Positions 24,406 through 33,652 of a DNA stretch of 64,000 nt are shown one piece after another (position 1 is the stretch's first letter; the number at the start of each line of letters is the position of its first letter). This DNA is from an uncultured Flavobacteriales bacterium (GTDB lineage: Bacteria > Bacteroidota > Bacteroidia > Flavobacteriales > Crocinitomicaceae), in contig CAMLFH010000013.1 of NCBI GenBank assembly GCA_946479285.1, forward strand, positions 34,729-98,728, written 5' to 3'. The notes beneath the pieces are model-generated. The model was not told the origin of the DNA. It was given only the letters and a program-made list of their open reading frames with translations, and did no database searches. The position numbers and the translations under genes were made by a program.

Positions 24406-26481
24406 TCAATTATTCGACTGATCCAATCGTTTCACCATTGTGAGGATCGTAGCAATCCCTACCAAAGGTTCGTCGGTATCATCGAGCATTTCAACCAGCC
24501 ATTTTACAACGCCTCGTTGGATCAATGTCTTCGGATCTTCGTCATTCGGCGTTACATCTGTACTGATCTTCTCTTTACAGGTAAAACGAATGTGGATTTT
24601 AGCCCCGGAATAAACGGGTTTTGTAAAGCGCAATTCATCAATCCCGTAATTCAGCAAAACCGGGTTGATTTCGTAGCTGTCTACAAATAATCCTGCGGAA
24701 ATACTCATGATCAAATATCCGTGTGCAACCTGTTCGTCGAACATCGTTCCGGCAAAATTGGTTTCCCGCTTGTGTGCGTAGAAATTATCTCCGCTTAATG
24801 CAGCAAATGCATCAATGTCTTCTGGGGTGATCAAACGGCTGTCGGTGATCAATTGATCTCCCACTTCCAATTCCTCGTAGTGCTTTTTGAAAGGGTGAAT
24901 GGCAGAAATCTTCCCTTTAGCACCTTGCTGGTATTGCTGTGTGATTTCAGTTATGGTTGTTGGATGTCCCTGGATAGCTGTGCGCTGCAAATAATGCATA
25001 ATTCCGCGTTTTCCGCCCATTTCTTCTCCACCACCTGCTCTACCCGGTCCACCGTGTGTCAACAATGGCATTGGGGAACCGTGACCTGTACTTTCTTTCG
25101 CGCAATCCTTATTCAGGACCAAAATTCGTCCGTTCACGGAAGCTGCTTCTACCACAAACTCACGTGCTTCTTTATCGTCGGCAGTAACTATCGTTGTTAC
25201 CAATGAACCTTTCCCGAGCTTCGTCAATTCAATGGCTTCGTCCAAATCTTTGTAAGGCATGATCGTTGAAACAGGCCCGAAAGCTTCTACGTTGTGTACA
25301 TCCTGCTTATCGAACGGGGCATCATTGAGGAATAAGATCGGGGAAAAGAATGCCCCTTTGTCTTTATCTGCACCAACTACATCAAACTGGTCCAGATCAC
25401 CATAAATGATTTGTTGTGATTTTGCGAGCAATTCTACATTCTCACGAACGCGGTCAACTTGTGTTCTGTTGATCAAAGCCCCCATGCGCACACCTTCTAC
25501 TTTCGGGTCACCGATCGTGGTGGATGCCAGGCGGGAAGCAACTCCCTTTTGTACCTCTTCAATGAAATTATCCGGAACCAAAATTCGGCGTACTGCCGTA
25601 CATTTCTGTCCCGCTTTGATGGTGATTTCTTTCGTAACCTCTTTTACGAAGATGTCAAACTCTTCTGTTCCCGGAGCAGCTTTTTGTCCCAGGACCATTG
25701 CATTCAATGAATCTGCTTCCAAATTAAACGGCACCGATTCTTCGATCAAACGCGGATGAGCTTTCAATTTTCTTCCGGTAAATGCACTTCCGGTGAAACT
25801 TACCACATCCTGACTTGTTACGTGATCAATAATTCCACGTCCAAATCCGGAAACCAACTGCAAGGCCCCTTCCGGTAAAATCTTCGATTCAATGATATCT
25901 TTCACCATGACTTCTGTCAGGAAGCTCGTAAACTCAGATGGTTTTACCACAGCCGGAACACCTGCCATCAAATTCACCGCAATTTTCTCAAGCATTCCCC
26001 AGATCGGGAAGTTGAATGCATTGATATGAATAGCAACACCTTGTTTGGGAACCATGATGTGATGCCCGATGAAAGATCCGTTTTTTGATAATGGTGCAGC
26101 ATTTCCGTCTACGTAATAAGGCAAATCGGGGAACTGTCTTCTCAAAGACGCATTCGCAAATAAATTTCCGATTCCGCCTTCAATATCGATCCAGGAATCC
26201 ACTTTCGTTGCACCTGTCCAGCCGGAAACTTCGTAATAAGTCTTTTTACGGTCCATCAGGTAGAACGCCAAAGCTTTCAACATCCGTCCGCGTTCCTGGA
26301 AAGTCATTTTGCGTAAAGCTTTCCCTCCGTGAGTTCTTCCGTAATTCAATACTGCTTCGTAGTCCAATCCGGCGCTGGAAACAGCACCGATCTGATCACC
26401 GGTAATGGCATTGTAAATTTTCTGTTCTTCACCTTCACCAGCCACCCATTGGCCGCATATATAATTCTTTACTTGTATCAT
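24406..26481 (-). CDS. paaZ: Phenylacetate-pathway bifunctional protein PaaZ (aldehyde dehydrogenase plus MaoC hydratase)
   Basis: The 691-residue protein is a full-length PaaZ: an N-terminal NAD(P)-dependent aldehyde dehydrogenase domain (about 1-520) with nucleophile Cys294 in AGQKCTAVRR, and a C-terminal MaoC-type hydratase (about 545-690) with ALSGDNFYAHK and VAHGYLIMSISAG. In the phenylacetyl-CoA pathway PaaZ opens the oxepin-CoA ring and oxidises the semialdehyde. No other paa gene is visible in this window, so the pathway genes must lie elsewhere or the protein works on another CoA thioester. The ATG at 26481 starts the typical MIQVKNYICGQWV. Confidence 0.92.
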   Translation of the reverse strand: MIQVKNYICGQWVAGEGEEQKIYNAITGDQIGAVSSAGLDYEAVLNYGRTHGGKALRKMTFQERGRMLKALAFYLMDRKKTYYEVSGWTGATKVDSWIDIEGGIGNLFANASLRRQFPDLPYYVDGNAAPLSKNGSFIGHHIMVPKQGVAIHINAFNFPIWGMLEKIAVNLMAGVPAVVKPSEFTSFLTEVMVKDIIESKILPEGALQLVSGFGRGIIDHVTSQDVVSFTGSAFTGRKLKAHPRLIEESVPFNLEADSLNAMVLGQKAAPGTEEFDIFVKEVTKEITIKAGQKCTAVRRILVPDNFIEEVQKGVASRLASTTIGDPKVEGVRMGALINRTQVDRVRENVELLAKSQQIIYGDLDQFDVVGADKDKGAFFSPILFLNDAPFDKQDVHNVEAFGPVSTIMPYKDLDEAIELTKLGKGSLVTTIVTADDKEAREFVVEAASVNGRILVLNKDCAKESTGHGSPMPLLTHGGPGRAGGGEEMGGKRGIMHYLQRTAIQGHPTTITEITQQYQQGAKGKISAIHPFKKHYEELEVGDQLITDSRLITPEDIDAFAALSGDNFYAHKRETNFAGTMFDEQVAHGYLIMSISAGLFVDSYEINPVLLNYGIDELRFTKPVYSGAKIHIRFTCKEKISTDVTPNDEDPKTLIQRGVVKWLVEMLDDTDEPLVGIATILTMVKRLDQSNN

Positions 26482-26777
26482 CTGTATTTTCGCTGAAAAT
26501 TTCCCCTCAAATATAATGAAAGTTCAAGGAGTTCAAATGTTCAATTCTAACTGAATTGACCCGAATAACAACTTCGGTGCAGCTTTTTCTTTCTGAATTG
26601 AACCGAAGCGAAGGTTATCTGTACGGGAGCAAGAACTTAGGAATATTCATTTTGTGTTAATGCAGATTTGATTTTATCGTAACATTCCACAAAATCAATC
26701 ATTTCTTTCGGTTTAATTGATAATTCAGGTACTTAAAACGCATTTTGGAACATTTTGATAAAAAAGGCAACTCATTT

Positions 26778-26820
26778 CACTAAAAGGTTTGGAACTAATT
26801 AAAACCTTTTTAGTATGTTT
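26778..26820 (+). promoter_or_regulatory. exbB promoter with overlapping inverted repeat
   Basis: TTG at 26788-26790 and TATGTTTG at 26813-26820 are separated by 22 bases and match -33/-7 elements. An inverted repeat, ACTAAAAGGTTT (26778-26789) and AAACCTTTTTAGT (26801-26813), with one unpaired base, covers the promoter. It could be an operator. The rest of 26482-26860 shows only short TTCAA/TTGAA-type repeats and no gene. Confidence 0.55.
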
Positions 26821-26860
26821 GAGGCTTAAACAAGTAAAAAGTTTCAATAAAGACTAAATT

Positions 26861-27661
26861 ATGAGCAAGACAAAAACAGGAGGAGGTTTTTCATCATTAG
26901 TTGCCTCATTATCTATTGCAATTGCATTAGGAATCGGATTTCTAATTTATTATTTCATTTTGGGAGATCCATCAAACTTCGTTAACGGAGATCCAAACGA
27001 GCATCCAATTGACGGAAATACGCTTGGTACAGTATATAAAGGAGGTATCATCGTACCTTTCTTGATGGCAGTTAACCTTGTTGTATTAATTTTCTCTGTT
27101 GAGCGTTTCATCAGTATCTCTAAGACAAAAGGTCGTGGAAACATCAACAATTTCGTTGAAAACATTAAATCTTTGATGGATTCAAACGATATCCAGGGTG
27201 CTTTGGAAGAGTGTGATAAACAAAAAGGATCTTTAGCTAACGTAATACGTGCAGGATTAGAGAAGTATGAGTCCATTCAAAAAGACCCTACTTTGGACAA
27301 AGAGCAAAAATCAGAAATCTTGAAAAATGAGATTGACGAAGCAATTGCTTTAGAGCTTCCAATGATGTCTAAGAACTTGGTTATTATCTCTACTTGTGTA
27401 TCTATTGGTACTTTGATCGGTTTGATCGGAACAGTATTGGGGATGATCAAATCCTTCCAGGCGATGGGTGCTGGTACTCCGGATACAGCAAAACTTTCTG
27501 TAGGTATCTCTGAGGCCTTGATCAACACGTTCTTAGGAATCTTCGCTTCTACATTGGCAACAGTTATGTACAACTTCTTTAACACGAAGATTGATCAAAT
27601 GACACATGCAATGGATGAGGCAGGATTTGCTATCATTCAGAACTTCAACGCAAATAACTAA
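26861..27661 (+). CDS. exbB: ExbB/TolQ/MotA family proton channel subunit
   Basis: The 266-residue inner-membrane protein has three predicted helices: near residues 12-32, 62-82 and a C-terminal pair region beginning KNLVIISTCVSIGTLIGLIGTVLGM. The last segments (GTVLGMIKSFQAM, SVGISEALINTFLGIFAS) are the MotA/TolQ/ExbB signature. It forms the proton-driven motor with ExbD that powers TonB. It is the first gene of exbB-exbD-exbD-tonB; the next start is 32 bases downstream. It has its own promoter. Confidence 0.94.
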   Translation: MSKTKTGGGFSSLVASLSIAIALGIGFLIYYFILGDPSNFVNGDPNEHPIDGNTLGTVYKGGIIVPFLMAVNLVVLIFSVERFISISKTKGRGNINNFVENIKSLMDSNDIQGALEECDKQKGSLANVIRAGLEKYESIQKDPTLDKEQKSEILKNEIDEAIALELPMMSKNLVIISTCVSIGTLIGLIGTVLGMIKSFQAMGAGTPDTAKLSVGISEALINTFLGIFASTLATVMYNFFNTKIDQMTHAMDEAGFAIIQNFNANN

Positions 27662-27693
27662 TATCCGTCTAAACGGTATAAATACTAAAAGGA

Positions 27694-28395
27694 ATGGCAG
27701 AAATTAGCAAGCCCAAAGGATCACCAAGCATCGACATGACGCCGATGGTAGATTTGGCGTTCCTATTGGTTACATTCTTCATGCTTGCTGCCAATTTCCG
27801 TACGGATGAACCTGTTGACATTTCTATTCCCTCATCTATTGGGGACAAAGAAATCCCACCAAAAACAGCAGTTTTGGTGAGTGTTGACAAGGGCGGTCGT
27901 ATTTACTTCGACGTGAAAGGCGGTGAAGAAGTGCGCACCAAAATCCTTGCAGATATGGCGGGCAAGTACAAGATAAAGTTAAGCAAAGAAGATTACACAA
28001 CTTTCTCATACATGTCGGGAAGTTTTGGGTGTTCGATGCGTGAACTTCAGCAATACCTTTCTTTGGATGGTGAAGGAAGAAAAAAATACCGCAGAGAAGA
28101 CCCTGCGTTTGCTGGAATACCTTCAGATAGTACACATAATGAGTTAAAGGATTGGATCTATTTTTCCAAGAACCGCATGCTTGATTATGGTAAAGATCAA
28201 TACGAGAAAGAAAGCGGAAACAAAGGTTCAAACGGCGAACCATTGAAGGCAGATGATTTCAAACCGAAATTCATCCTGAAAGCTGATATGGAAGCAGAAT
28301 ATGTTCGTACCAAACAAGCAATTGAAACGTTCCGCGACCTGGATATTAACAACTTGAACTTTGTGACTTCACAAGAATCAAAACCAGTTCAATAA
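27694..28395 (+). CDS. exbD: ExbD/TolR family protein (first copy)
   Basis: The 233-residue protein has a short cytoplasmic N terminus, one membrane helix with the ExbD motif SIDMTPMVDLAFLLVTFFML (the Asp of MVDLAF is the conserved proton-carrying residue), and a long periplasmic domain. The periplasmic domain is longer than in proteobacterial ExbD (about 140 residues in total there), as is usual in Bacteroidota. It works with ExbB in energising TonB. The second exbD starts 13 bases downstream. Confidence 0.93.
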   Translation: MAEISKPKGSPSIDMTPMVDLAFLLVTFFMLAANFRTDEPVDISIPSSIGDKEIPPKTAVLVSVDKGGRIYFDVKGGEEVRTKILADMAGKYKIKLSKEDYTTFSYMSGSFGCSMRELQQYLSLDGEGRKKYRREDPAFAGIPSDSTHNELKDWIYFSKNRMLDYGKDQYEKESGNKGSNGEPLKADDFKPKFILKADMEAEYVRTKQAIETFRDLDINNLNFVTSQESKPVQ

Positions 28396-28408
28396 ATAAC
28401 AAGAAAAG

Positions 28409-29047
28409 ATGGCAGAATTAGCACAAGACGACGGCGGAGGCGGAAAGAAAGGCGGTAAAAAACGCCCTAAGAAAGGCTCGGCACGTATCGATATGACGCC
28501 GATGGTGGATTTAGGTTTCCTTCTATTGACTTTCTTCGTTATGACTTCCACCTTTGCAAAACCAAAGGTGATGAGTTTGGCTTATCCCGCGAAAGAACCG
28601 GATGAAACTGTCGAAAATCCACCTATAAGCAATGCAATTACCTTCATTGTTTCGGATGATCGTTTGTTCTACTACGAGGGAGAGTTTCACTTGGCAGGAA
28701 ATGCAGACGGAGCCCCAGCAACTCAATTGACTGAAACCAATTTCGGTCCGGAGGGTATTCGTAAATTACTTGCGGATAAGAACAAATATGTTCTGAACAA
28801 GAAGGTCGAACTGGATGCTAAGTTTCAACGTAAGGAAATCGAAGATTCAATTCGTGAAAAAGAGTTTCAAGCGGTTAAGGGAAGTCCTAAAGCACTGAAA
28901 GTTTTGGTTAAAACGGATATGAAGGCCAGAACCAGAAACTTTATTGACGTCATTGATGAGTTGTACATTGCATCCATCGGGGTAATTGCTCCGGTAGATA
29001 TTATGAACAGCGAGCAGGCATTGTTAGATGAAGCATTAAAAAAATAG
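28409..29047 (+). CDS. exbD: ExbD/TolR family protein (second copy)
   Basis: The 212-residue protein has a Gly/Lys-rich cytoplasmic start (GGGGKKGGKKRPKKGS), the ExbD membrane motif RIDMTPMVDLGFLLLTFFVM and a periplasmic domain. Two exbD genes in tandem suggest a heteromeric ExbB/ExbD complex. TonB starts two bases after the stop codon. Confidence 0.93.
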   Translation: MAELAQDDGGGGKKGGKKRPKKGSARIDMTPMVDLGFLLLTFFVMTSTFAKPKVMSLAYPAKEPDETVENPPISNAITFIVSDDRLFYYEGEFHLAGNADGAPATQLTETNFGPEGIRKLLADKNKYVLNKKVELDAKFQRKEIEDSIREKEFQAVKGSPKALKVLVKTDMKARTRNFIDVIDELYIASIGVIAPVDIMNSEQALLDEALKK

Positions 29048-29049
29048 AT

Positions 29050-29910
29050 ATGTTAATAACAATTGTAATCCTATTAGTAGCAGGTATTTCGTTATACGAA
29101 TACTTCAGCTCTAAAACCTGGCAGCAGGTTACGTCTACGGAGCGTAATGATGTTGTATTTGAAGACCGCAACCACGAATATGGTGCGTATCAAATCCGAA
29201 CGAATTACAGCCGTAACTTAATTCTTGTAATGGCCGGTGTAATCCTGTTCATTGGAACAACTTTCGGGATTTATAAGTTGATTATGAATCTTCCGGAAGA
29301 GAAACCTCAGGAAGTTCCTTTGGATTTAACAGCTTTTGCGATGGATGCTCCTTTGGATGAAGAAATCATCGAGCCTCTTGAGCCGGAAATTCCACCGATG
29401 GAACAAACTGTTCAGTTCTTGCCTCCTGTGGTAACAGATGACGAAGTAAATGATCCTACACCAACTCAAGATGAATTGGAAGATACGAAAGCATCTACAG
29501 TTACTAACGAGAACGAAAGCGATGCATTTGCGAAAGTAGATCCCACTCCTCCAAAACCGAAGGAAGAGCCAATTAAGAAAGAAGAGCCGGTTATCTACGA
29601 AATCGTGGATGAGAATGCTGAACCACCAGGTGGAATGGCAGCTCTGAAAAAGTATTTGGCGGAGAATATCATTTATCCTCAAACTGCGGTTGAAATGGGA
29701 TTGGAAGGTAAATGTTACTTACAATTCGTAGTGAGTGAAAATGGTTACATCTCTAACGTAAAAGTGAAGAAAGGTGTAACAGATTGTCCGGAGTGTGACA
29801 AAGAAGCAATCCGCGTTTTGAAAGGAATGCCGAAATGGACACCAGGGAAAATCAATGGTAAGGCTGTAAACAGTACCTTCTCATTACCGGTTTCATTTAA
29901 ATTAAGTTAA
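29050..29910 (+). CDS. tonB: Energy transducer TonB (with two N-terminal membrane segments)
   Basis: The 286-residue protein has a first hydrophobic segment at 1-15, a conserved cytoplasmic stretch (WQQVTSTERNDVVFEDRN, EYGAYQIR), a second membrane segment at about 57-78, a Pro/Glu-rich periplasmic spacer and a TonB-C domain (about 190-286). The domain includes EPPGGMAALKKYL, LQFVVSENGYI, DCPECDKEA, MPKWTPGKINGKAV. It should couple ExbBD proton motive force to outer-membrane TonB-dependent transporters. The CxxC in the domain is shared with the other TonB-C proteins here. A terminator follows. Confidence 0.92.
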   Translation: MLITIVILLVAGISLYEYFSSKTWQQVTSTERNDVVFEDRNHEYGAYQIRTNYSRNLILVMAGVILFIGTTFGIYKLIMNLPEEKPQEVPLDLTAFAMDAPLDEEIIEPLEPEIPPMEQTVQFLPPVVTDDEVNDPTPTQDELEDTKASTVTNENESDAFAKVDPTPPKPKEEPIKKEEPVIYEIVDENAEPPGGMAALKKYLAENIIYPQTAVEMGLEGKCYLQFVVSENGYISNVKVKKGVTDCPECDKEAIRVLKGMPKWTPGKINGKAVNSTFSLPVSFKLS

Positions 29911-29926
29911 TTTTAGTATTAATACT

Positions 29927-29957
29927 AATCCCCGGTACGCTTAGCGCATCGGGGATT
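29927..29957 (+). terminator. Terminator of the exbB-exbD-exbD-tonB operon
   Basis: AATCCCCG (29927-29934) and CGGGGATT (29950-29957) form an 8-bp stem followed by a T run to 29961. Read-through is possible, since the next gene starts 13 bases later. Confidence 0.8.
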
Positions 29958-29969
29958 TTTTCATTTAAT

Positions 29970-30173
29970 ATGTTCAAGAACGCATCAATTTATATAGCCG
30001 GATTTATGGTTGCCATCTTTCTGGTAATGGGTTTCTATTTCATGTTCACAGATGTCATGATCGACAAGCTGAACGGGACCAAACGCTACTTATTTATCGG
30101 TATCCTTTTCCTTTACGGAATCTTCAGGGGCTATCGTGTATATAGCCAATTCAAACAAACCAGAGAAAAATAA
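29970..30173 (+). CDS. Small membrane protein, 67 residues
   Basis: The protein has two hydrophobic helices (about 7-27 and 39-54) separated by a charged loop (DVMIDKLNGTKR) and a basic tail. No family is recognised with certainty. It sits between the tonB operon terminator and the PstS-like gene, whose ATG is three bases downstream, so the two are co-transcribed. A role linked to the neighbouring envelope complex is inference. Confidence 0.75.
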   Translation: MFKNASIYIAGFMVAIFLVMGFYFMFTDVMIDKLNGTKRYLFIGILFLYGIFRGYRVYSQFKQTREK

Positions 30174-30176
30174 ATC

Positions 30177-31085
30177 ATGAAAAAACTTGTTTTTATCTCT
30201 CTAAGCATCCTGGTCTTTTTGGGAATCCAGGTTTCCTGCAATACCAATGAAACAAAGGATGACACCACCAGACGCGGTACAAAAACCATGTATGCGGATG
30301 AGTCCTTTCAACCTTTCATTAAAACAGCGTCGGAAGTCTTTATGGGAACTTACCCGGATGCTGACCTGAAGATGATCTATACCAGTGAAACTGAAGCCAT
30401 GAAAGGGTTGTCTGAAGGAACTGCAAGAACTATTTTCACAGGAAGAGATTATACCAAAGAAGAAAAGAAATATTTGAGGTCGCGAAATATTACTGTTACC
30501 TCCGACATCATAGCACACGATGCAATTGCATTCATCGTCAACCTGAACAATTCAGACACGATGCTTACCCAGGAACAGATCCGTGATTTGCTGACAGGAA
30601 AAAGCACTACCTGGCCAGGTTCTCAAAAACCCATAGAAATTGTATTTGACCGGGTGCAGTCTGCTAATTTCAATTACTTACTGAACTGGGTTGGAAAAGA
30701 CTTTGGAAAACAGGTTCACGCAGCCAAGAACACCGAAGACTTAATCAAGTACATCCAGGCAAATCCAAACACGCTGGGAATAATCAGTTACAATCACATC
30801 AGTGATCTGGATGATCCGGACGTAAAAATACGACTGAAGAAATTCCATGTTGCAGGCATTAAGGGAAATGACAAATACTATTGGAGACCATCCAAAGCAA
30901 ATATTACGGAGAAAAAATACCCTTTTTGGCGATCAATCTGGGCTATCAACTCCGGTGCACCCGATGGATTAAATACCGGATTTGTGAATTTCCTCAATAG
31001 CAGACAAGGACAATTACTCCTGGAAAAATGCGAATTGGGTCCCGGAAAAGGAACACCACGAGAAATCAATTTCATTACAGAGTAG
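30177..31085 (+). CDS. PstS-like substrate-binding lipoprotein
   Basis: The 302-residue protein has a lipoprotein signal ending GIQVSC and a phosphate-binding-protein-type fold: YADESFQPFIK, EAMKGLSEGTARTIFTGRD, DAIAFIVNLNN, EQIRDLLTGKSTTW and FVNFLNSRQGQLLLEK. No pst transporter genes are adjacent, so it is unlikely to be a classical phosphate ABC component. PstS-like proteins next to ExbB/ExbD/TonB are, from memory, a repeated arrangement in Bacteroidota, suggesting a role with that complex. The ATG follows the 67-residue gene by three bases. Confidence 0.85.
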   Translation: MKKLVFISLSILVFLGIQVSCNTNETKDDTTRRGTKTMYADESFQPFIKTASEVFMGTYPDADLKMIYTSETEAMKGLSEGTARTIFTGRDYTKEEKKYLRSRNITVTSDIIAHDAIAFIVNLNNSDTMLTQEQIRDLLTGKSTTWPGSQKPIEIVFDRVQSANFNYLLNWVGKDFGKQVHAAKNTEDLIKYIQANPNTLGIISYNHISDLDDPDVKIRLKKFHVAGIKGNDKYYWRPSKANITEKKYPFWRSIWAINSGAPDGLNTGFVNFLNSRQGQLLLEKCELGPGKGTPREINFITE

Positions 31086-31321
31086 AAATCCCCATCGCTA
31101 TCGGGAACAAAAATTCCACCGTTCAAGTTGAATGTCATTCATTCTGAATGTTTTGAACCGTTTAAACCCTTTGAACTCCAGCAAGATCATTTTACTCAAT
31201 CGGTGCTACATCCAAGTCGATTAATATGAAATAATCGTTAAGAAAGGATTTCATTTGAACAGTTTATACTAATTTGGCAAAGGAATTGTATAGAGACCAA
31301 TACGTTGAAAAGACAAAAAAC

Positions 31322-32935
31322 ATGAACAAGTTAAAATTATTCGTTTTTGCATTGATTTTAGGAACAGCCGCACAGGCTCAGACATTGCAGGACGCAAACA
31401 AGAAAACGGAAAATGAGCGTTACGACTTAGCTCGTAAGGAGTATCAAAAGTTAGTTCAGGCTGACCCAACAAGTGTGGAGAATGCATTCTTCTTCGGGAA
31501 TTTCTATGCCCTGATCGGCGAAAAGGATTCTGCGATCACTTTGTGGAGAAAAGCAGGAACAATTAATATAGAAGACAAACTAGGAATGGTTTCTGCTGCA
31601 AAAGCGTTGTACTTCTCCGGAGACACCACAACAGCCGGTCAACAGTTTTGTGAGATCATCAAGAAGACAAAGCGTAAAAACCCGGTAGTTCTTCACCGAA
31701 TTGCTGAAACATATGCAACAGGACCATTGAAAAATCTGAAACTGGCAGAAACGTATTTACGTGATGTGGTTCGTTTGGACCCTAAAAACTTAGATGCATT
31801 TGTATTATTGGGTGATGTGTTGTTGGCTCAAAGCCGTTCAAATGCTTCAGCAGCAACAGAACAATACAACTTGGCTTTGGCCATTGACCCGAACGCTGCA
31901 AAGGTAATTGTACGTAAAGCAAAGATTTATCAGGGTGTAGAAAACTACAAGCTGGCAAACGATGAATATAAAAAAGCTCAGGCTGCAGATCCAACTTATG
32001 CTCCGGCATACCGTGAAAATGCAGAGTTGAACATTCTTTTCGACCAATACAAGGCTGCAATTGAAATGTGGGAAAAATACCTGGCATTGAATGACACAGA
32101 CGAAGCTCGTTACCGTTACGCAACTTCTTTATTCGGAGGGAAACAATATTGTAATGCACTTCCTCAACTTGAAAATCTTGAAAAGAACGGTTTTACAAAT
32201 ATGTATACGAAACGTATGCTTTTCTATTCCTTGTACGAGTGTAATGAAACAGGAGACAGTTTGAAGTATGTACGTGCATTGAACGAAAGCGAAAACTTCC
32301 TGAAAATAGTTCCTAAAGACAAGATGATTTCCAGTGATTACAAATACCGCGGGTTGATCTACGGTAAATTGAAACTGGAAGACAAATCCATTGAGCAATA
32401 TTACATAGCTGCTTCAATGGACACTTCAAAGGCTGCTGATTACTTTTCAGACATTGCAAAGTTGTATACCGAAAAGAAAAACTACCCGAAATTGATCGAA
32501 GTATACACGAAAATGATGAACCAGTATCCGGCTAAAATGAGCGCTACGGATTACTATAATCTGGGACGTGCTTATTACTTCGGACCGAAAGATTACAAAA
32601 TGGCTGATTCTATTTTCGGACGCTTGGTAGTAGTGAACCCTGCTTTCGCAGGAGGGCATTTCTGGCAGGCAAGATCACGTGTTCAGTTGGATTTGAACCC
32701 TAAAGCAAAAATGTACCTTGCCCAGCCGCAATACGAAAGCTTCTTGGCTGCATTGACTCCGGAAGACATCACTGGAGGTTCATACAAAGCCTACATCATC
32801 GAAGCTTCCAAATACTTAGGGGATTACTATGTAAACTCGCCGATGAAAGACAAAGCGAAAGCTGACACTATGTGGAACAAAGTATTGGAATTAGATCCAA
32901 ACGATGCACAGGCAAAAGCTTACTTTAAGAAATAA
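31322..32935 (+). CDS. Periplasmic tetratricopeptide-repeat protein
   Basis: The 537-residue protein has a signal peptide (MNKLKLFVFALILGTAAQAQ) and many TPR-like helical hairpins, for example LAETYLRDVVRLDPKNLDAF, AKADTMWNKVLELDPNDAQA and NDEYKKAQAADPTYAPAY. TPR arrays mediate protein-protein contacts. It lies downstream of the TonB/PstS-like genes and probably belongs to the same functional cluster. I start at 31322 because a longer frame from 31274 would bury the signal peptide. A terminator follows. Confidence 0.88.
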   Translation: MNKLKLFVFALILGTAAQAQTLQDANKKTENERYDLARKEYQKLVQADPTSVENAFFFGNFYALIGEKDSAITLWRKAGTINIEDKLGMVSAAKALYFSGDTTTAGQQFCEIIKKTKRKNPVVLHRIAETYATGPLKNLKLAETYLRDVVRLDPKNLDAFVLLGDVLLAQSRSNASAATEQYNLALAIDPNAAKVIVRKAKIYQGVENYKLANDEYKKAQAADPTYAPAYRENAELNILFDQYKAAIEMWEKYLALNDTDEARYRYATSLFGGKQYCNALPQLENLEKNGFTNMYTKRMLFYSLYECNETGDSLKYVRALNESENFLKIVPKDKMISSDYKYRGLIYGKLKLEDKSIEQYYIAASMDTSKAADYFSDIAKLYTEKKNYPKLIEVYTKMMNQYPAKMSATDYYNLGRAYYFGPKDYKMADSIFGRLVVVNPAFAGGHFWQARSRVQLDLNPKAKMYLAQPQYESFLAALTPEDITGGSYKAYIIEASKYLGDYYVNSPMKDKAKADTMWNKVLELDPNDAQAKAYFKK

Positions 32936-32956
32936 GATTTAAAACAATCATTCATG

Positions 32957-32987
32957 AATCCCTTCCCGGTCAAACCAGGAAGGGATT
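32957..32987 (+). terminator. Terminator after the TPR gene
   Basis: AATCCCTTCC (32957-32966) and GGAAGGGATT (32978-32987) form a 10-bp stem followed by T residues to 32991. Confidence 0.85.
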
Positions 32988-32991
32988 TTTT

Positions 32992-33605
32992 GTTTCATGC
33001 AATAAAACCGAATTTGGGTTTGTCCTCCCCCTTAGCACCTGAGCTGAAGCTTCAGCGTAAGCGTTAGTCCCTCTCCAAAGGGAGATTGACTAGTAAACAG
33101 CACAACCTCACTTCTTAGATGAATCTTACTTTTTGGCATTGCCCCAAAAAGTAAGCAAAAAGGTCTAGGCCTGTACTAAAGAATCTGCAAACTACGGGTC
33201 TTTTCACGAAAGCATTCGAAACTTGTCCGCCCGCTTAGGCGGACCGGACTTCAAACAAGGAATGCTTTTTTTCGCTCCATTCCCTTGTTTGCTACAATTC
33301 TTCGCGTAAGGGCCCTTTTTCAGATCCTCGTTCAATTGCGAAAAGCAATTGTGCCTTATAATAGGAAATCGCCCTCCAAAGGGGAAACCAAACATTCACC
33401 CCTAAAGCATGATTTCTTCTTCGAGACTTAAAATAGCTGAAAACAATCTCTTTTTGGAGGATTTGAAAACTCCCCCTTTTGGAGGAGATAAAGGGGGAAG
33501 GAAGCGCGAAGATCAATTAAAAGTGTTCGGAGCCAAGTGCTTTCTCTATAAATGTTCCTAAATGTTCTGGTTAAATCAATAGAGCACCTGACGGAATAGA
33601 ACACA
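32992..33605. other. Gene-free, repeat-rich intergenic region
   Basis: About 610 bases carry no convincing gene. Visible pieces are a C-rich/G-rich inverted repeat (CCCCCTTTT near 33473 and AAAGGGGG near 33490), a GTCCGCC/GGCGGAC hairpin around 33228-33245, and sequences rich in CTCC/GGAG such as 33038-33090. The minus-strand frames at 33204-33395 and 33292-33516 have arginine/lysine-rich, atypical composition and no recognisable domain. I read this as accumulated dispersed-repeat debris. Confidence 0.5.
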
Positions 33606-33611
33606 AAAAAA

Positions 33612-33632
33612 GCCCGAACGTATTGTCCGGGC
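33612..33632 (-). terminator. Terminator of the minus-strand secreted-protein gene
   Basis: On the minus strand GCCCGGAC and GTTCGGGC form an 8-bp stem (one G-U pair) with a 5-nt loop, followed by seven U residues (33605-33611). Confidence 0.8.
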
Positions 33633-33652
33633 CTAAATCTGTTAAAGTAGCA

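Noticed and set aside
33204..33516. Minus-strand frames of 63 and 74 codons in the repeat-rich gap
   Set aside because: They are Arg/Lys-rich, overlap each other in different frames, and coincide with inverted-repeat debris. No start context or domain supports them.
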